From the NCBI GenBank assembly GCA_946540005.1, contig CAMNHY010000008.1, positions 1-53,039 on the forward strand: 53,039 nt of DNA, read 5' to 3'. The notes below the pieces were generated by a model. That model had not been told where the DNA came from, searched no databases, and saw only the letters and a list, made by a program, of their open reading frames with translations. Source of the DNA: an uncultured Clostridium sp. GTDB lineage: Bacteria > Bacillota_I > Bacilli_A > Acholeplasmatales > Anaeroplasmataceae. This document shows positions 1 to 8,929 of the stretch, piece by piece. Each line of letters begins with the position of its first letter. The first letter of the stretch is position 1. A program made the translations under genes and the position numbers.

Positions 1-26
1 AAATACTCCTTAGATTTTATAGTTAG

Positions 27-131
27 TTACTCTACTCCGCAGAATTTAATATACTAATAATTGGGGCAATAGCTCCAATTTTTTTGATTTATTTTGTTAT
101 TGAAAAACATATAAATAAAAAAGAATATTAA
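27..131 (+). pseudogene. C-terminal tail of a membrane protein, possibly an ABC sugar permease (fragment)
   Basis: An open frame of 34 codons ends in TAA at 129-131 and encodes one hydrophobic segment (about IIGAIAPIFLIYFVIE) followed by a basic tail. This looks like the last helix of a binding-protein-dependent permease. A TAG at 24-26 interrupts the same frame, which continues hydrophobic on its other side (ILLRFYS), so the gene is either cut by a nonsense mutation or is a remnant. No start or Shine-Dalgarno is visible. Family assignment is a guess from pattern only. Confidence 0.3.
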
Positions 132-170
132 ATTAAAGAGGCTCTTATACTATAGCTATATATTCCTGTG

Positions 171-232
171 AATAGGTGGCTCTATTCGTGCGTATCGGTG
201 GCTCTCAAAAAGCGTATCGTGTGCACTCACAT
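171..232. repeat. Three tandem ~22-nt repeats, IS21-type terminus remnant
   Basis: GGTGGCTCT occurs at 175-183 and 197-205, and a degenerate third copy (TGTGCACTC) follows at 220-228. Copies two and three are both preceded by CGTATCG (191-197, 213-219). The ~22-nt pitch of short repeats is typical of the multiple transposase-binding sites at IS21-family ends. No transposase gene is present in the window, so this would be a solitary end or scar. The IS21 link is inference. Confidence 0.4.
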
Positions 233-261
233 CGCGTAATAATCAATATTTGATTTATTTT

Positions 262-290
262 TTGTTAATTATAGATAAATATATTATAAT
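262..290 (+). promoter_or_regulatory. Promoter of the ABC exporter operon
   Basis: TTGTTA (262-267), a 17-nt spacer and TATAAT (285-290) form a good sigma-A promoter about 100 nt before the first ABC gene. Nothing else but AT-rich leader lies between it and the gene. Confidence 0.6.
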
Positions 291-387
291 TAAAGTATAA
301 ATTCATGCTATTTTTTGTGCTTTTTTTACCATATTAATATAACAAATATGCTAAAATTAATCTAATTAAAAAGGAAGAGGTGAAAGA

Positions 388-2145
388 ATGTTTTCTTTTA
401 TCAAAAAAATGTGGTGGTTCATTAAAAAACACCCATTCTTATATTTAACAATATTTATTTTAGGAGTATTATTAGCTCTAACTTTATTAATACCTGCAGA
501 TATTGTAGGTGATTTTACAGACCATATAGATAAGAATACATTAACACAAGATTATTTAATTTATAATGTAATCATTAAAGCTTTTAGTACTGCAGTATTA
601 ATTTATATAATAACTACTACACGTCGTGCATTCCAAGTTAGATTACGTACAAAATTATTTTACGCACTTCAAGTTCGCTATATGGAAAATATATTGAAAC
701 AAGATGCAACATTTTTTGAACATTTCCAAGCAGGTGACTTACTTACAAGAGCGCTTGGTGATGTAAAAAGTGTTAATTTCTCTGGTGGAAATAGATTATT
801 AAATATTTCTTATGAATTAACATCAATAATAATTTATATAATTGCGATGTCTTTTATTAATCCATTATTAACACTATATTCTGTATTACCACTTTCAATG
901 ATATTTATTGTTAATTTATTACTTCGTATTCGTGTTAAAAAGAATTGGAAGGAAGTTCGTGAAGCAAGCTCTAATATGAGTAATGTTATATTAGAAAGTG
1001 TTACTAATGTTCATACTATAAGAGCTTTTTCTAAAGAAGAAGAAAATTATAAAAAAAATATGGAATATTCTAAACTAACTTATGACATTGAAAGAAAAAA
1101 TTTATTTATTAATGTATCATTTCAACCAATATTCCAGTCTATAATCGCTATATCATTAATAATTGCCTATTTTTATGCAATTCATAAAATACCTACAGTA
1201 AATGGAAAGAGCGCATTCACATTAGCTATGTTTACTCAATTTATAATATATCTAAATTCATTAGCTGCTCCATTTAGAAACATAGGTAATATGTTAACTA
1301 ATTTCTATCAATCAATTATTTCACTTGATAGATTAAATGAAATATATGATTCTAATAGTGTAATTGTAGATAGAAAAGACGCAAAAGTGTTACAAAATGT
1401 GGATAAAATTGAATTTAAGGATATATCATTTAAATATCCTAATAATTTAGATTACATATTAAAAGATATTAATCTAACAATTAACAAAGGTGAAACTATT
1501 GGTATTGTTGGTAAAACAGGTAGTGGTAAATCTACACTAATTAGACAATTATTACGTCAATTTCCTATTGATGAAGGTAATTTATTAATTAATGGTATTG
1601 ATGTATCTTTATATAGTAAAGAATCTGTTAGAAAAATGATTTCATACGTTCCTCAAGAACATACCTTATTTACTCGTACAGTACTACAAAATGTAGAACT
1701 TGGTTCATCTCTTGAGTTTGATGAAGAAGATGTATATAAGATGATTAAAGCTGCAGATTTTGAAAAGGATATAGAAAATCTTCCACAAGGATTAAATACA
1801 GTTGTAGGTGAATATGGTGTTACATTATCAGGTGGACAAAAGCAACGTTTATCTATAGCTCGTGCGTTTATGAAAGATTCTGACGTTCTTATTATGGATG
1901 ATTCACTTTCTGCAGTAGATGGTAAAACTGAATCTAATATTATTCATAATATTGCAAACATTAGAAAAGGTAAAACTAATATTATTATTGCACATAGATT
2001 AAGTGCTGTAATGAATGCTGATCATATAATAGTTCTTGATAATGGTAGAATTAGCGAAGAAGGAACACATGAAGAATTAATGAATTTAAAAGGTTGGTAT
2101 TATGAATTATTTAATCATCAACTTATGACAAAGGAGGATGATTAA
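388..2145 (+). CDS. yheI: Heterodimeric ABC exporter, subunit 1 (YheI/BmrC-like)
   Basis: A 585-residue half-transporter with a six-helix exporter membrane domain (residues ~1-325) fused to an ATPase domain. The Walker A is GKTGSGKST, the signature LSGGQKQR, and the Walker B LIMDD. The residue after Walker B is Asp instead of the catalytic Glu, so this subunit carries the degenerate half-site of a heterodimer. It is followed two bases later by the partner subunit. AGGAAGAGGTGA precedes the ATG. By family, BmrC/D-type pairs export drugs or peptides through the cytoplasmic membrane; the substrate here cannot be told. The length equals that usual for YheI. Confidence 0.85.
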   Translation: MFSFIKKMWWFIKKHPFLYLTIFILGVLLALTLLIPADIVGDFTDHIDKNTLTQDYLIYNVIIKAFSTAVLIYIITTTRRAFQVRLRTKLFYALQVRYMENILKQDATFFEHFQAGDLLTRALGDVKSVNFSGGNRLLNISYELTSIIIYIIAMSFINPLLTLYSVLPLSMIFIVNLLLRIRVKKNWKEVREASSNMSNVILESVTNVHTIRAFSKEEENYKKNMEYSKLTYDIERKNLFINVSFQPIFQSIIAISLIIAYFYAIHKIPTVNGKSAFTLAMFTQFIIYLNSLAAPFRNIGNMLTNFYQSIISLDRLNEIYDSNSVIVDRKDAKVLQNVDKIEFKDISFKYPNNLDYILKDINLTINKGETIGIVGKTGSGKSTLIRQLLRQFPIDEGNLLINGIDVSLYSKESVRKMISYVPQEHTLFTRTVLQNVELGSSLEFDEEDVYKMIKAADFEKDIENLPQGLNTVVGEYGVTLSGGQKQRLSIARAFMKDSDVLIMDDSLSAVDGKTESNIIHNIANIRKGKTNIIIAHRLSAVMNADHIIVLDNGRISEEGTHEELMNLKGWYYELFNHQLMTKEDD

Positions 2146-2147
2146 TA

Positions 2148-3968
2148 ATGAGTAAGCAAATTAATAAATATAATAAAAAAAATATTTTAAGAAGAACATT
2201 GCCATATATTTTAAAAAATAAAATAAAAATTTTATTATGCATTGTTGAAGCAATCGCTATAGCGCTTATTACAACATATACTCCTCGTATAACTAAAAAT
2301 ATTTTAGACAATTATATTGCAAATAAAGAATATAGCGAAGTATTAGCTAATATAAGTATTATCAATAAAATGATGTTACTATATATTGGATTAACTATAT
2401 TTACTGTATTTTTAAGATATACTCAAAACTATCTACTAAATTTAGTAGGTATGAATATTGAAAGATCAATTAGAGAAGATGCGATAAGAAAGATTGATTA
2501 TTTACCAATTGATTATTTTGCTCTAGAACCAGATGGGAAAATAGTTGCGAAAATCACAAGTGATTCAAATGGTGTAAGAACATTCTTTACAGTATTCTTT
2601 TCAATTGGTCAAGCAATTGTAAATATTATATCTTTATACATAGGATTTATTTTGCTAGATTGGCATTTAGCTCTAATTTTACTAGCTGCAATGCCTATAA
2701 TTATATTGTGGATAACACTATATAGAAGAAAGATACATGCATATTATCAAGATATAAGAGAGACATCATCTCGTATAACTGGTAAATTAAATGAATTAAT
2801 CACTGGCACTCTTATTATTCAAGCATTTAATCAAGAAGAATATATGCTAGAAGATTATAGAGATTTAGTTAGAAGATATAATTCTATGCAGACAAAAGCT
2901 AATACAATAAATGCTTATTTAGGATTTGAATTATTAGTATTCATTAAGCGTTTAATTGAAGCTGCTATTCTATTATTCTTTGGTATTACAACTCTTCAAA
3001 TTAAAGATGTAAATGGAGTGGTTGTATCAGTTGTAACAGTTGGTATGATTACAACATTTACTGATTACTTAGATAAAATGATTAACCCTATTAATACAAT
3101 CTTCAATAATTTAAATGAATTAGAAGATTCTATAGTAGCTGCTAATCGTGTATATATGTTTATGGATGAAGAAAATGATGTAAGAATATTTGATGGTGAA
3201 AAGGCACCAAGTGATATTTTAGGTAATGTAGAATTTAAAGATGTACACTTCTCATATGTTAAAGATAAAGAGGTTTTACATGGTATTAATTTAAAAGTAT
3301 CAAGTGGTGAAAGTATAGGTATTGTAGGGCACACAGGAAGTGGTAAATCTTCACTTATGAATTTATTACTACAATTTAATGATTATCAAAGTGGAGAAAT
3401 ATTAGTTGATGGTAAACCTATTAATATTTATAATAAAGCTTCATATAGAAAGAATTGTGGAATTGTATTACAAACTCCAGCTTTATTTGCAGGTACATTA
3501 AAATCAAATATCACAATGGATAGAGATTATTCAGATGATGAAGTAATAAAAGTACTTGAAGAAGTAGGAGCTGATTATATGCTAGCTAAAGATCCTAGAG
3601 GTATATATCAACCTATTTCATTTAGAGGTGAGAATTTATCCTTAGGTGAGAAGCAATTAATATCTTTTGCAAGAATATTGCTAAGAAATCCAAAGATATT
3701 AGTCCTTGATGAAGCTACAGCTAATATTGATACTGAGACTGAATTATTAATTAAAAAGGCTATGGATGTTGTAGCTAAGGGTAGAACTACCTTTATAATT
3801 GCGCATAGACTATCAACAATTAAAAATTGTGATAGAATTGTAGTCCTTGACCATGGATTAATTAAAGGCGAAGGAAGTCATGAAGAATTGTATAAAAATT
3901 GTGATATTTATAAAGATATGTATGATTCACAATATAAAACAATTCTTGAATATGAATTAACTCATTAG
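2148..3968 (+). CDS. yheH: Heterodimeric ABC exporter, subunit 2 (YheH/BmrD-like)
   Basis: A 606-residue half-transporter with an N-terminal six-helix membrane domain and a C-terminal ATPase. The Walker A is GHTGSGKSS, the signature is the atypical LSLGEKQ, and the Walker B LVLDEATANID keeps the catalytic Glu. The complementary defects (Asp for Glu in subunit 1, altered signature here) fit one consensus and one degenerate ATP site. It is translationally linked to subunit 1 (2-nt gap, AAGGAGG at the upstream stop) and ends at a strong terminator. Confidence 0.85.
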   Translation: MSKQINKYNKKNILRRTLPYILKNKIKILLCIVEAIAIALITTYTPRITKNILDNYIANKEYSEVLANISIINKMMLLYIGLTIFTVFLRYTQNYLLNLVGMNIERSIREDAIRKIDYLPIDYFALEPDGKIVAKITSDSNGVRTFFTVFFSIGQAIVNIISLYIGFILLDWHLALILLAAMPIIILWITLYRRKIHAYYQDIRETSSRITGKLNELITGTLIIQAFNQEEYMLEDYRDLVRRYNSMQTKANTINAYLGFELLVFIKRLIEAAILLFFGITTLQIKDVNGVVVSVVTVGMITTFTDYLDKMINPINTIFNNLNELEDSIVAANRVYMFMDEENDVRIFDGEKAPSDILGNVEFKDVHFSYVKDKEVLHGINLKVSSGESIGIVGHTGSGKSSLMNLLLQFNDYQSGEILVDGKPINIYNKASYRKNCGIVLQTPALFAGTLKSNITMDRDYSDDEVIKVLEEVGADYMLAKDPRGIYQPISFRGENLSLGEKQLISFARILLRNPKILVLDEATANIDTETELLIKKAMDVVAKGRTTFIIAHRLSTIKNCDRIVVLDHGLIKGEGSHEELYKNCDIYKDMYDSQYKTILEYELTH

Positions 3969-3973
3969 TATAT

Positions 3974-4010
3974 AAGCTTATAAACTAATTTCAGTTTATA
4001 GGCTTTTTTT
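3974..4010 (+). terminator. Rho-independent terminator after the ABC exporter operon
   Basis: The arms AAGCTTATAAACT and AGTTTATAGGCTT pair around a short loop and are followed by a run of T. Confidence 0.85.
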
Positions 4011-4049
4011 CAATTTTTAAAGATTATTTAAGTTGTCGAGATATATCAT

Positions 4050-4079
4050 TTGATAATTAATTAATCTTTATTGTATAAT
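4050..4079 (+). promoter_or_regulatory. suf operon promoter
   Basis: TTGATA (4050-4055), an 18-nt spacer and TATAAT (4074-4079) stand just upstream of sufC. Confidence 0.7.
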
Positions 4080-4095
4080 GATTAAGGTTAAAGAC

Positions 4096-4114
4096 ATGAG
4101 ATTTCATATCTCAT
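4096..4114 (+). promoter_or_regulatory. Inverted repeat in the suf leader
   Basis: ATGAGAT and ATCTCAT are a perfect 7-bp inverted repeat with a 5-nt loop, about 10 nt after the expected transcription start and before the sufC ribosome site. It could be a repressor operator or a leader hairpin; the sequence does not decide. Confidence 0.4.
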
Positions 4115-4146
4115 TTTATTATCTATAGATATTGGAGGCTTGTATT

Positions 4147-4959
4147 ATGCAAGATGTATTAGAGATTAAAAATTTGCATGCTAGAGTTGTAGAAAAAGAA
4201 ATATTAAAAGGCGTTAACTTAGTCATGAAAACTGGTGAAGTTCACGCTATAATGGGACCTAATGGTACTGGTAAATCTACATTATCAAGTATTATTATGG
4301 GAAATCCAAAATATGAAATTACTGATGGAGAGATTTTATTTAATGGTAAAAACATTAATGATTTATCTGTTGATGAAAGAGCTAGATTAGGTTTATTTTT
4401 AGCATATCAAACTCCAATTGAGGTTCCTGGTGTAACTAATAGTGATTTCATTCGTCAAGCTATGAAGGCGTGTGGATCTGAATTATCATTATTTAAGTTT
4501 ATTAAAGAATATGATAAGGCTTGTGAAGATTTAGAAATGCCTGAAGGCTTAGCTCAAAGAAATTTAAATCAAGGATTCTCTGGTGGAGAAATGAAGAGAA
4601 ATGAAATTCTTCAAATGAAGATGTTAAAGCCTAAGTTTGCGATTTTAGATGAAATTGATTCAGGACTTGATGTTGACGCACTTCGTATTGTAGGAGAAAA
4701 CGTTTCAAACATGGTTGGACCTAATTTTGGTTGTTTATTAATAACTCATTATGAAAGATTACTTGATTATATTAAACCTGATTTTGTTCATGTAATGATT
4801 AATGGTAGAATTGTTAAAACTGGTGGTCATGAATTAATTGAAAAGATTGATAAAGAAGGTTATCGTTGGGTTAAACGTGAGCTTGGCATTGATATTGAAA
4901 AAACAGAGGAGACACATGCAATACTTGGTGCATGTGCAAGAGCTGGTAAAAATGAATAA
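4147..4959 (+). CDS. sufC: SufC, Fe-S cluster assembly ATPase
   Basis: A 270-residue ABC-type ATPase of the SUF scaffold. It powers conformational change of the SufB-SufD complex during Fe-S cluster assembly in the cytosol. Visible motifs are Walker A GPNGTGKST, signature FSGGEMKR and Walker B ILDEIDSGLD, with the SufC-typical ITHYERLL after it. The ATG at 4147 is chosen because GGAGG (4134-4138) sits at ideal distance; an in-frame TTG at 4132 overlaps that site. It is first in the sufC-D-S-U-B operon, and its end overlaps sufD by 8 nt. Confidence 0.95.
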   Translation: MQDVLEIKNLHARVVEKEILKGVNLVMKTGEVHAIMGPNGTGKSTLSSIIMGNPKYEITDGEILFNGKNINDLSVDERARLGLFLAYQTPIEVPGVTNSDFIRQAMKACGSELSLFKFIKEYDKACEDLEMPEGLAQRNLNQGFSGGEMKRNEILQMKMLKPKFAILDEIDSGLDVDALRIVGENVSNMVGPNFGCLLITHYERLLDYIKPDFVHVMINGRIVKTGGHELIEKIDKEGYRWVKRELGIDIEKTEETHAILGACARAGKNE

Positions 4960-5725
4960 TTATATTATTAAAAATGATGATATTTTAGTTATTGATTCTA
5001 ATGCAGAATATATTATTGAAGGTTCTGGTAATCTTACAATTAATATATTAAAAGATGTTAATACTAAGATATATTTAAAAGAAATATCTGCCAATCTAAC
5101 AATTAATCTAGATGATTATTCAAATCTTGATTTAGTTCAAATAAATTATAATGAAAATAATAATAGTAAGGTTATTAATCTAAAAGAACATTCTAATCTT
5201 AATTTTATAGATCTTACTATCAATAAAGCGCTAGATGATTTAAAAATTAATTTAAACGGATATAAAGCAGTTACAAATGTTAAATATCTTGTGATAAATA
5301 AAAATATTGAATCTAAATTCAATTGTTTAGTAACACATAATGCAAAAGAAACAGAATCAAGTGTTAATAATGTTGGTATAGCACTTGATGCATCAAGCAT
5401 TTGGTTTGATACAGTTGGAAAGATTAATAAAGGTATGGCCAAATCAAATGCTGTTCAATTAGCTAGAGGTATTTTAATTGGACAAAATGCTAGAGTGGTT
5501 AGCCAACCTGTATTAAAAATTGATGAATATGATGTAAAAGCTAACCATGGTACTGCCATTGGTAGAATGAGTGATGATGAATTATTCTATTTAATGAGTA
5601 GAGGATTAAATCGTGAGGAAGCATATAAATTGATCTTATTTGGATTAATTAATCCAATTATAGATGCGATATGGTATAAGGATGAATCAAAGAAATTTTC
5701 TGACGCTGTTATAAATCTAATTTAG
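4952..5725 (+). CDS. sufD: SufD-like scaffold protein (short form)
   Basis: A 257-residue SufB/SufD-family protein. The C-terminal half carries the family's conserved region (ARGILIGQNARVVSQPVL, then ANHGTAIGRMSDDELFYLMS), which is also seen in SufB of this operon. Canonical SufD is over 400 residues, so much of the N-terminal part is missing or strongly diverged. The ATG at 4952 overlaps the sufC end, suggesting translational coupling. By family it forms the SufBCD scaffold with SufB and SufC. Operon position supports the call more than the weakly conserved N-terminus. Confidence 0.85.
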   Translation: MNNYIIKNDDILVIDSNAEYIIEGSGNLTINILKDVNTKIYLKEISANLTINLDDYSNLDLVQINYNENNNSKVINLKEHSNLNFIDLTINKALDDLKINLNGYKAVTNVKYLVINKNIESKFNCLVTHNAKETESSVNNVGIALDASSIWFDTVGKINKGMAKSNAVQLARGILIGQNARVVSQPVLKIDEYDVKANHGTAIGRMSDDELFYLMSRGLNREEAYKLILFGLINPIIDAIWYKDESKKFSDAVINLI

Positions 5726-5734
5726 AGGTATCTT

Positions 5735-6940
5735 ATGAATATAGATGAAATAAAAAAGGATTTTCCTGTATTACAAAACAATCCTAATCTGCATTATCTA
5801 GATAGCGCAGCTTCAAGCTTAAAGCCTAAGTGTGTTATCGATAAAATTGATTATTATTATAATAATTTATCTTGTAATGTTCATAGAGGTGTTTATAGCC
5901 TTTCGTATCGTGCAACAGACATGTATGAAAACGCAAGAAAAATTATTGCAGATTTTATTAATGCGAAAGAAGAAGAAATAGTATTTACAAGAGGTGCATC
6001 TCAATCACTTAATTTAGTTGCACAAAGCTATGGAATGAATTTCATTGAAAAAGATGATGAAATTATTACAAGTGAACTTGAACACCATTCTAATTTCATG
6101 CCTTGGCTAAATGTATGTAATAAGAAAGGGGCAAAGCTTAAATTTGTAGAATTAACAGATGAAGGTAGAATCACTGTTGAAAACTTTAAGAAACAATTAA
6201 GCGACAAAACTAAACTTGTAGCACTTACTTATGTATCAAATGTAATGGGCTATATTACTCCTATTAAAGAAATTATTAAGATTTGTCATGAAAGAGGTAT
6301 TGTTGTATCAGTTGATGCAGCTCAAGCTGTACCTCATATGGCAATTGATGTCAAAGATTTAGATTGTGATTTCTTGTCATTCTCAGGACATAAGATGTGT
6401 GGTCCTTCTGGTATTGGAGTTTTATACGCTAAGTTTGATTTATTAGAGAAAATGCCACCTATTGAATTTGGCGGAGATATGGCTGATGAAGTTTATAAAG
6501 ACAAAATGAGTTATAAGGTTTCTCCATATAAATTTGAAACAGGTACACCTATTATAGACGGTGCGATTGGTCTTGGTGAAGCTTGCAAGTACTTAAAAAA
6601 GATTGGCTTAGATAATATTGCAAAGCATGAAAGCCATTTAGCAAGACTTGCGATAAATGAACTTGAAAAGATTGATGGCGTAACTATTTATAATAAGAGT
6701 GTTGAAACAGGTGTTATCGCATTTAATATTGAAGGAATCCATCCACATGATGCCGCTTCAATATATGATGAAAATGGTGTATGTATTCGTGCCGGACACC
6801 ATTGTGCACAATTAGTTACACGTTGGTTAAACCAAATTTCAACTACACGCGCTTCTTTCTATTTCTATAATACAGAAGAAGATGTATACGCATTAGTTGA
6901 TGCGGTTAAGAAAGCTAAAGAATTCTTTACTATGTTTTAG
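5735..6940 (+). CDS. sufS: SufS, cysteine desulfurase
   Basis: A 401-residue PLP-dependent group II cysteine desulfurase that takes sulfur from cysteine as a persulfide for the SUF scaffold. The PLP lysine is Lys220 in SFSGHKMCGPSG, and the active-site cysteine is Cys357 in CIRAGHHCAQ. Full family length. It lies 9 nt after sufD and 9 nt before sufU, whose product is its usual sulfur acceptor in Firmicutes. It may also supply the ThiI encoded at 29942, because no dedicated desulfurase is adjacent to thiI. Confidence 0.95.
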   Translation: MNIDEIKKDFPVLQNNPNLHYLDSAASSLKPKCVIDKIDYYYNNLSCNVHRGVYSLSYRATDMYENARKIIADFINAKEEEIVFTRGASQSLNLVAQSYGMNFIEKDDEIITSELEHHSNFMPWLNVCNKKGAKLKFVELTDEGRITVENFKKQLSDKTKLVALTYVSNVMGYITPIKEIIKICHERGIVVSVDAAQAVPHMAIDVKDLDCDFLSFSGHKMCGPSGIGVLYAKFDLLEKMPPIEFGGDMADEVYKDKMSYKVSPYKFETGTPIIDGAIGLGEACKYLKKIGLDNIAKHESHLARLAINELEKIDGVTIYNKSVETGVIAFNIEGIHPHDAASIYDENGVCIRAGHHCAQLVTRWLNQISTTRASFYFYNTEEDVYALVDAVKKAKEFFTMF

Positions 6941-6949
6941 GAGGATAAA

Positions 6950-7399
6950 ATGGCAGATTTAACTAATTTATATAGACAAGTAATAATGGATCATTATAAA
7001 AACCCTTTAAATAAAGGCTTAACTCATGATCCTAAATATCAATTTTTACATTTAAATAATCCTAGCTGTGGAGATGATATGAATGTTGAAGTTGAAGTTG
7101 TTGATGGTATAGTAAAAGATGTTAGACATGATGGAAGAGGTTGTTCAATTTGTTGTTCAAGCGCTTCTGTTATGTCAGAAACAATTAAGAATAAAACAGT
7201 AGAAGAAGCTTTAAGAATATGTGAAGACTTCTATTTAATGATTGAAGGAAAAGAAATTAGTGATGAAGAAACAGAAGCTTTAGGAGAAGCAATAGCTTAT
7301 ACAGGTGTATCACAATTTCCTGCACGTATTAAGTGTGCAACATTATCTTGGAAGGCAGCAGAAAGAATTCTAAGAGGTGGTAATGGTGAGTCAAAATAA
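6950..7399 (+). CDS. sufU: SufU, zinc-dependent sulfurtransferase
   Basis: A 149-residue IscU-like protein. The zinc/sulfur-acceptor residues of SufU are all visible: Cys40 and Asp42 (NPSCGDD), Cys65 (GRGCSIC) and Cys129 (IKCATLSW). In Gram-positives SufU accepts persulfide sulfur from SufS and passes it to SufBCD. GGAGG lies 7 nt before the ATG. The 3' end overlaps sufB by 17 nt. Confidence 0.93.
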   Translation: MADLTNLYRQVIMDHYKNPLNKGLTHDPKYQFLHLNNPSCGDDMNVEVEVVDGIVKDVRHDGRGCSICCSSASVMSETIKNKTVEEALRICEDFYLMIEGKEISDEETEALGEAIAYTGVSQFPARIKCATLSWKAAERILRGGNGESK

Positions 7400-8804
7400 A
7401 GAAAATATTGATGCGAAAAATATAATCTCTGATGACTATCAATTTGGATTTAAGACTGACGCAAAGGTTTTATATTCAACTGGTAAAGGTTTAAGTGAAG
7501 AAGTTGTAAGGCAAATCTCTAAATCTAAAAATGAACCAGAATGGATGTTAGAATATAGATTAAAAGCTTTCCACCAATTTGAAAAAATGCCACAACCTAC
7601 ATGGGGTGTTGATTTATCAAATATTAATTTTGATGATTACACTTATTTTATAAGAACAAGTGAAAAGACAACATCTGAGTGGGATGAGGTACCTGATGAG
7701 ATTAAACAAACTTTTGAAAAAATTGGTATTCCTGAAGCTGAAAGAAAATATTTAGCTGGAGCTTCAACTCAATTTGAATCAGAAGTTGTATATCATAATA
7801 ATTTAAAAGAATTAGATGAAATGGGTGTTATATTCTTAGACACAGATACTGGATTAAAGAAATATCCTGAAATCTTTAAGGAATATTTTGGTAAAGTAGT
7901 ACCTGCATCAGATAATAAATATGCCGCACTTAATTCTGCAGTTTGGTCAGGTGGTTCATTTATTTATGTACCAAAGGGTGTAAAAATTAATAAACCACTT
8001 CAAAGCTATTTTAGAATTAATAGTGAACGTATGGGTCAATTTGAAAGAACATTAATTGTTGTAGATGAAGGTGCATCACTAAATTATGTAGAAGGATGTA
8101 CAGCACCTATTTATTCTAAAGATTCATTACATGCAGCAGTTGTTGAAATAATTGTTCGTGATGGTGGATATTGTAGATATACTACAATTCAAAACTGGTC
8201 TAAAAATATTATCAATTTAGTAACTCAAAGAAGTGAAGTTGGTAGTGATGCAACTATGGAATGGGTTGATGGTAATATGGGTTCTGGAATGAATATGAAA
8301 TATCCTTGTTGTGTACTTAAAGGAGATAGAGCTCGTGGTACTGTTATATCAGTTGCGTATGCTGCAAAAGATCAATTTCAGGATACAGGTGCAAAAATGA
8401 TTCATATTGGTGCAAATACTACATCAACTATCATTTCTAAATCTATCTGTAAGGGTGGCGGTAAAGTAAATTACCGTGGAATGGTTAAGCAGTTAGGCAA
8501 TGCAAAAGGTGCAAGAAGCCATGTAGAATGTGATACATTAATATTAGATGATAAATCTACATCTGATACAATTCCATTCAATGAATCTAGAAATAGTGAT
8601 GTATATCTAGAACATGAAGCAAGTGTTTCAAAGGTTAATGAAGATCAATTATTCTATTTAATGAGTAGAGGATTAACAGAAGAACAAGCTACAAAGATGA
8701 TTGTAATGGGATTTATTGAACCATTCGCAAAAGAATTACCTATGGAATATGCAGTTGAACTTAACAGACTTATTGATTTAAGCATGGAAGGTTCAATTGG
8801 TTAA
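7383..8804 (+). CDS. sufB: SufB, Fe-S cluster scaffold
   Basis: A 473-residue SufB, the scaffold on which the Fe-S cluster is built with SufC and SufD. Family hallmarks include [31 protein letters not shown] and the C-terminal [21 protein letters not shown] 7383 is chosen because AGAGG at 7374-7378 fits it; GTG codons at 7377 and 7386 are alternatives. It is last in the operon and followed by a terminator. Confidence 0.95.
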   Translation: MVSQNKENIDAKNIISDDYQFGFKTDAKVLYSTGKGLSEEVVRQISKSKNEPEWMLEYRLKAFHQFEKMPQPTWGVDLSNINFDDYTYFIRTSEKTTSEWDEVPDEIKQTFEKIGIPEAERKYLAGASTQFESEVVYHNNLKELDEMGVIFLDTDTGLKKYPEIFKEYFGKVVPASDNKYAALNSAVWSGGSFIYVPKGVKINKPLQSYFRINSERMGQFERTLIVVDEGASLNYVEGCTAPIYSKDSLHAAVVEIIVRDGGYCRYTTIQNWSKNIINLVTQRSEVGSDATMEWVDGNMGSGMNMKYPCCVLKGDRARGTVISVAYAAKDQFQDTGAKMIHIGANTTSTIISKSICKGGGKVNYRGMVKQLGNAKGARSHVECDTLILDDKSTSDTIPFNESRNSDVYLEHEASVSKVNEDQLFYLMSRGLTEEQATKMIVMGFIEPFAKELPMEYAVELNRLIDLSMEGSIG

Positions 8805-8829
8805 TCTAGGCAATAATAATAAGATAAAT

Positions 8830-8862
8830 GACAATATATGACAAAATATTGTCTTTTATTTT
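8830..8862 (+). terminator. Terminator of the suf operon
   Basis: GACAATAT (8830-8837) pairs with ATATTGTC (8846-8853), followed by TTTTATTTT. The second arm and T-run also hold the -35 element of the next promoter. Confidence 0.75.
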
Positions 8863-8878
8863 GCCTTTATGTTATAAT
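8849..8878 (+). promoter_or_regulatory. Promoter of the flavodiiron/rubrerythrin operon
   Basis: TTGTCT (8849-8854), an 18-nt spacer and TATAAT (8873-8878). The -35 is nested inside the suf terminator. Confidence 0.65.
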
Positions 8879-8929
8879 TAAAATTAAGGAGAAAAGGATT
8901 AAAATAGGGAAAAGGAAGGAATAGAGATT

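Noticed and set aside
4838-4951. N-terminal extension of sufD inside sufC.
   Set aside because: The extended frame reads through conserved sufC codons and has no ribosome site; ATG 4952 is the sensible start.
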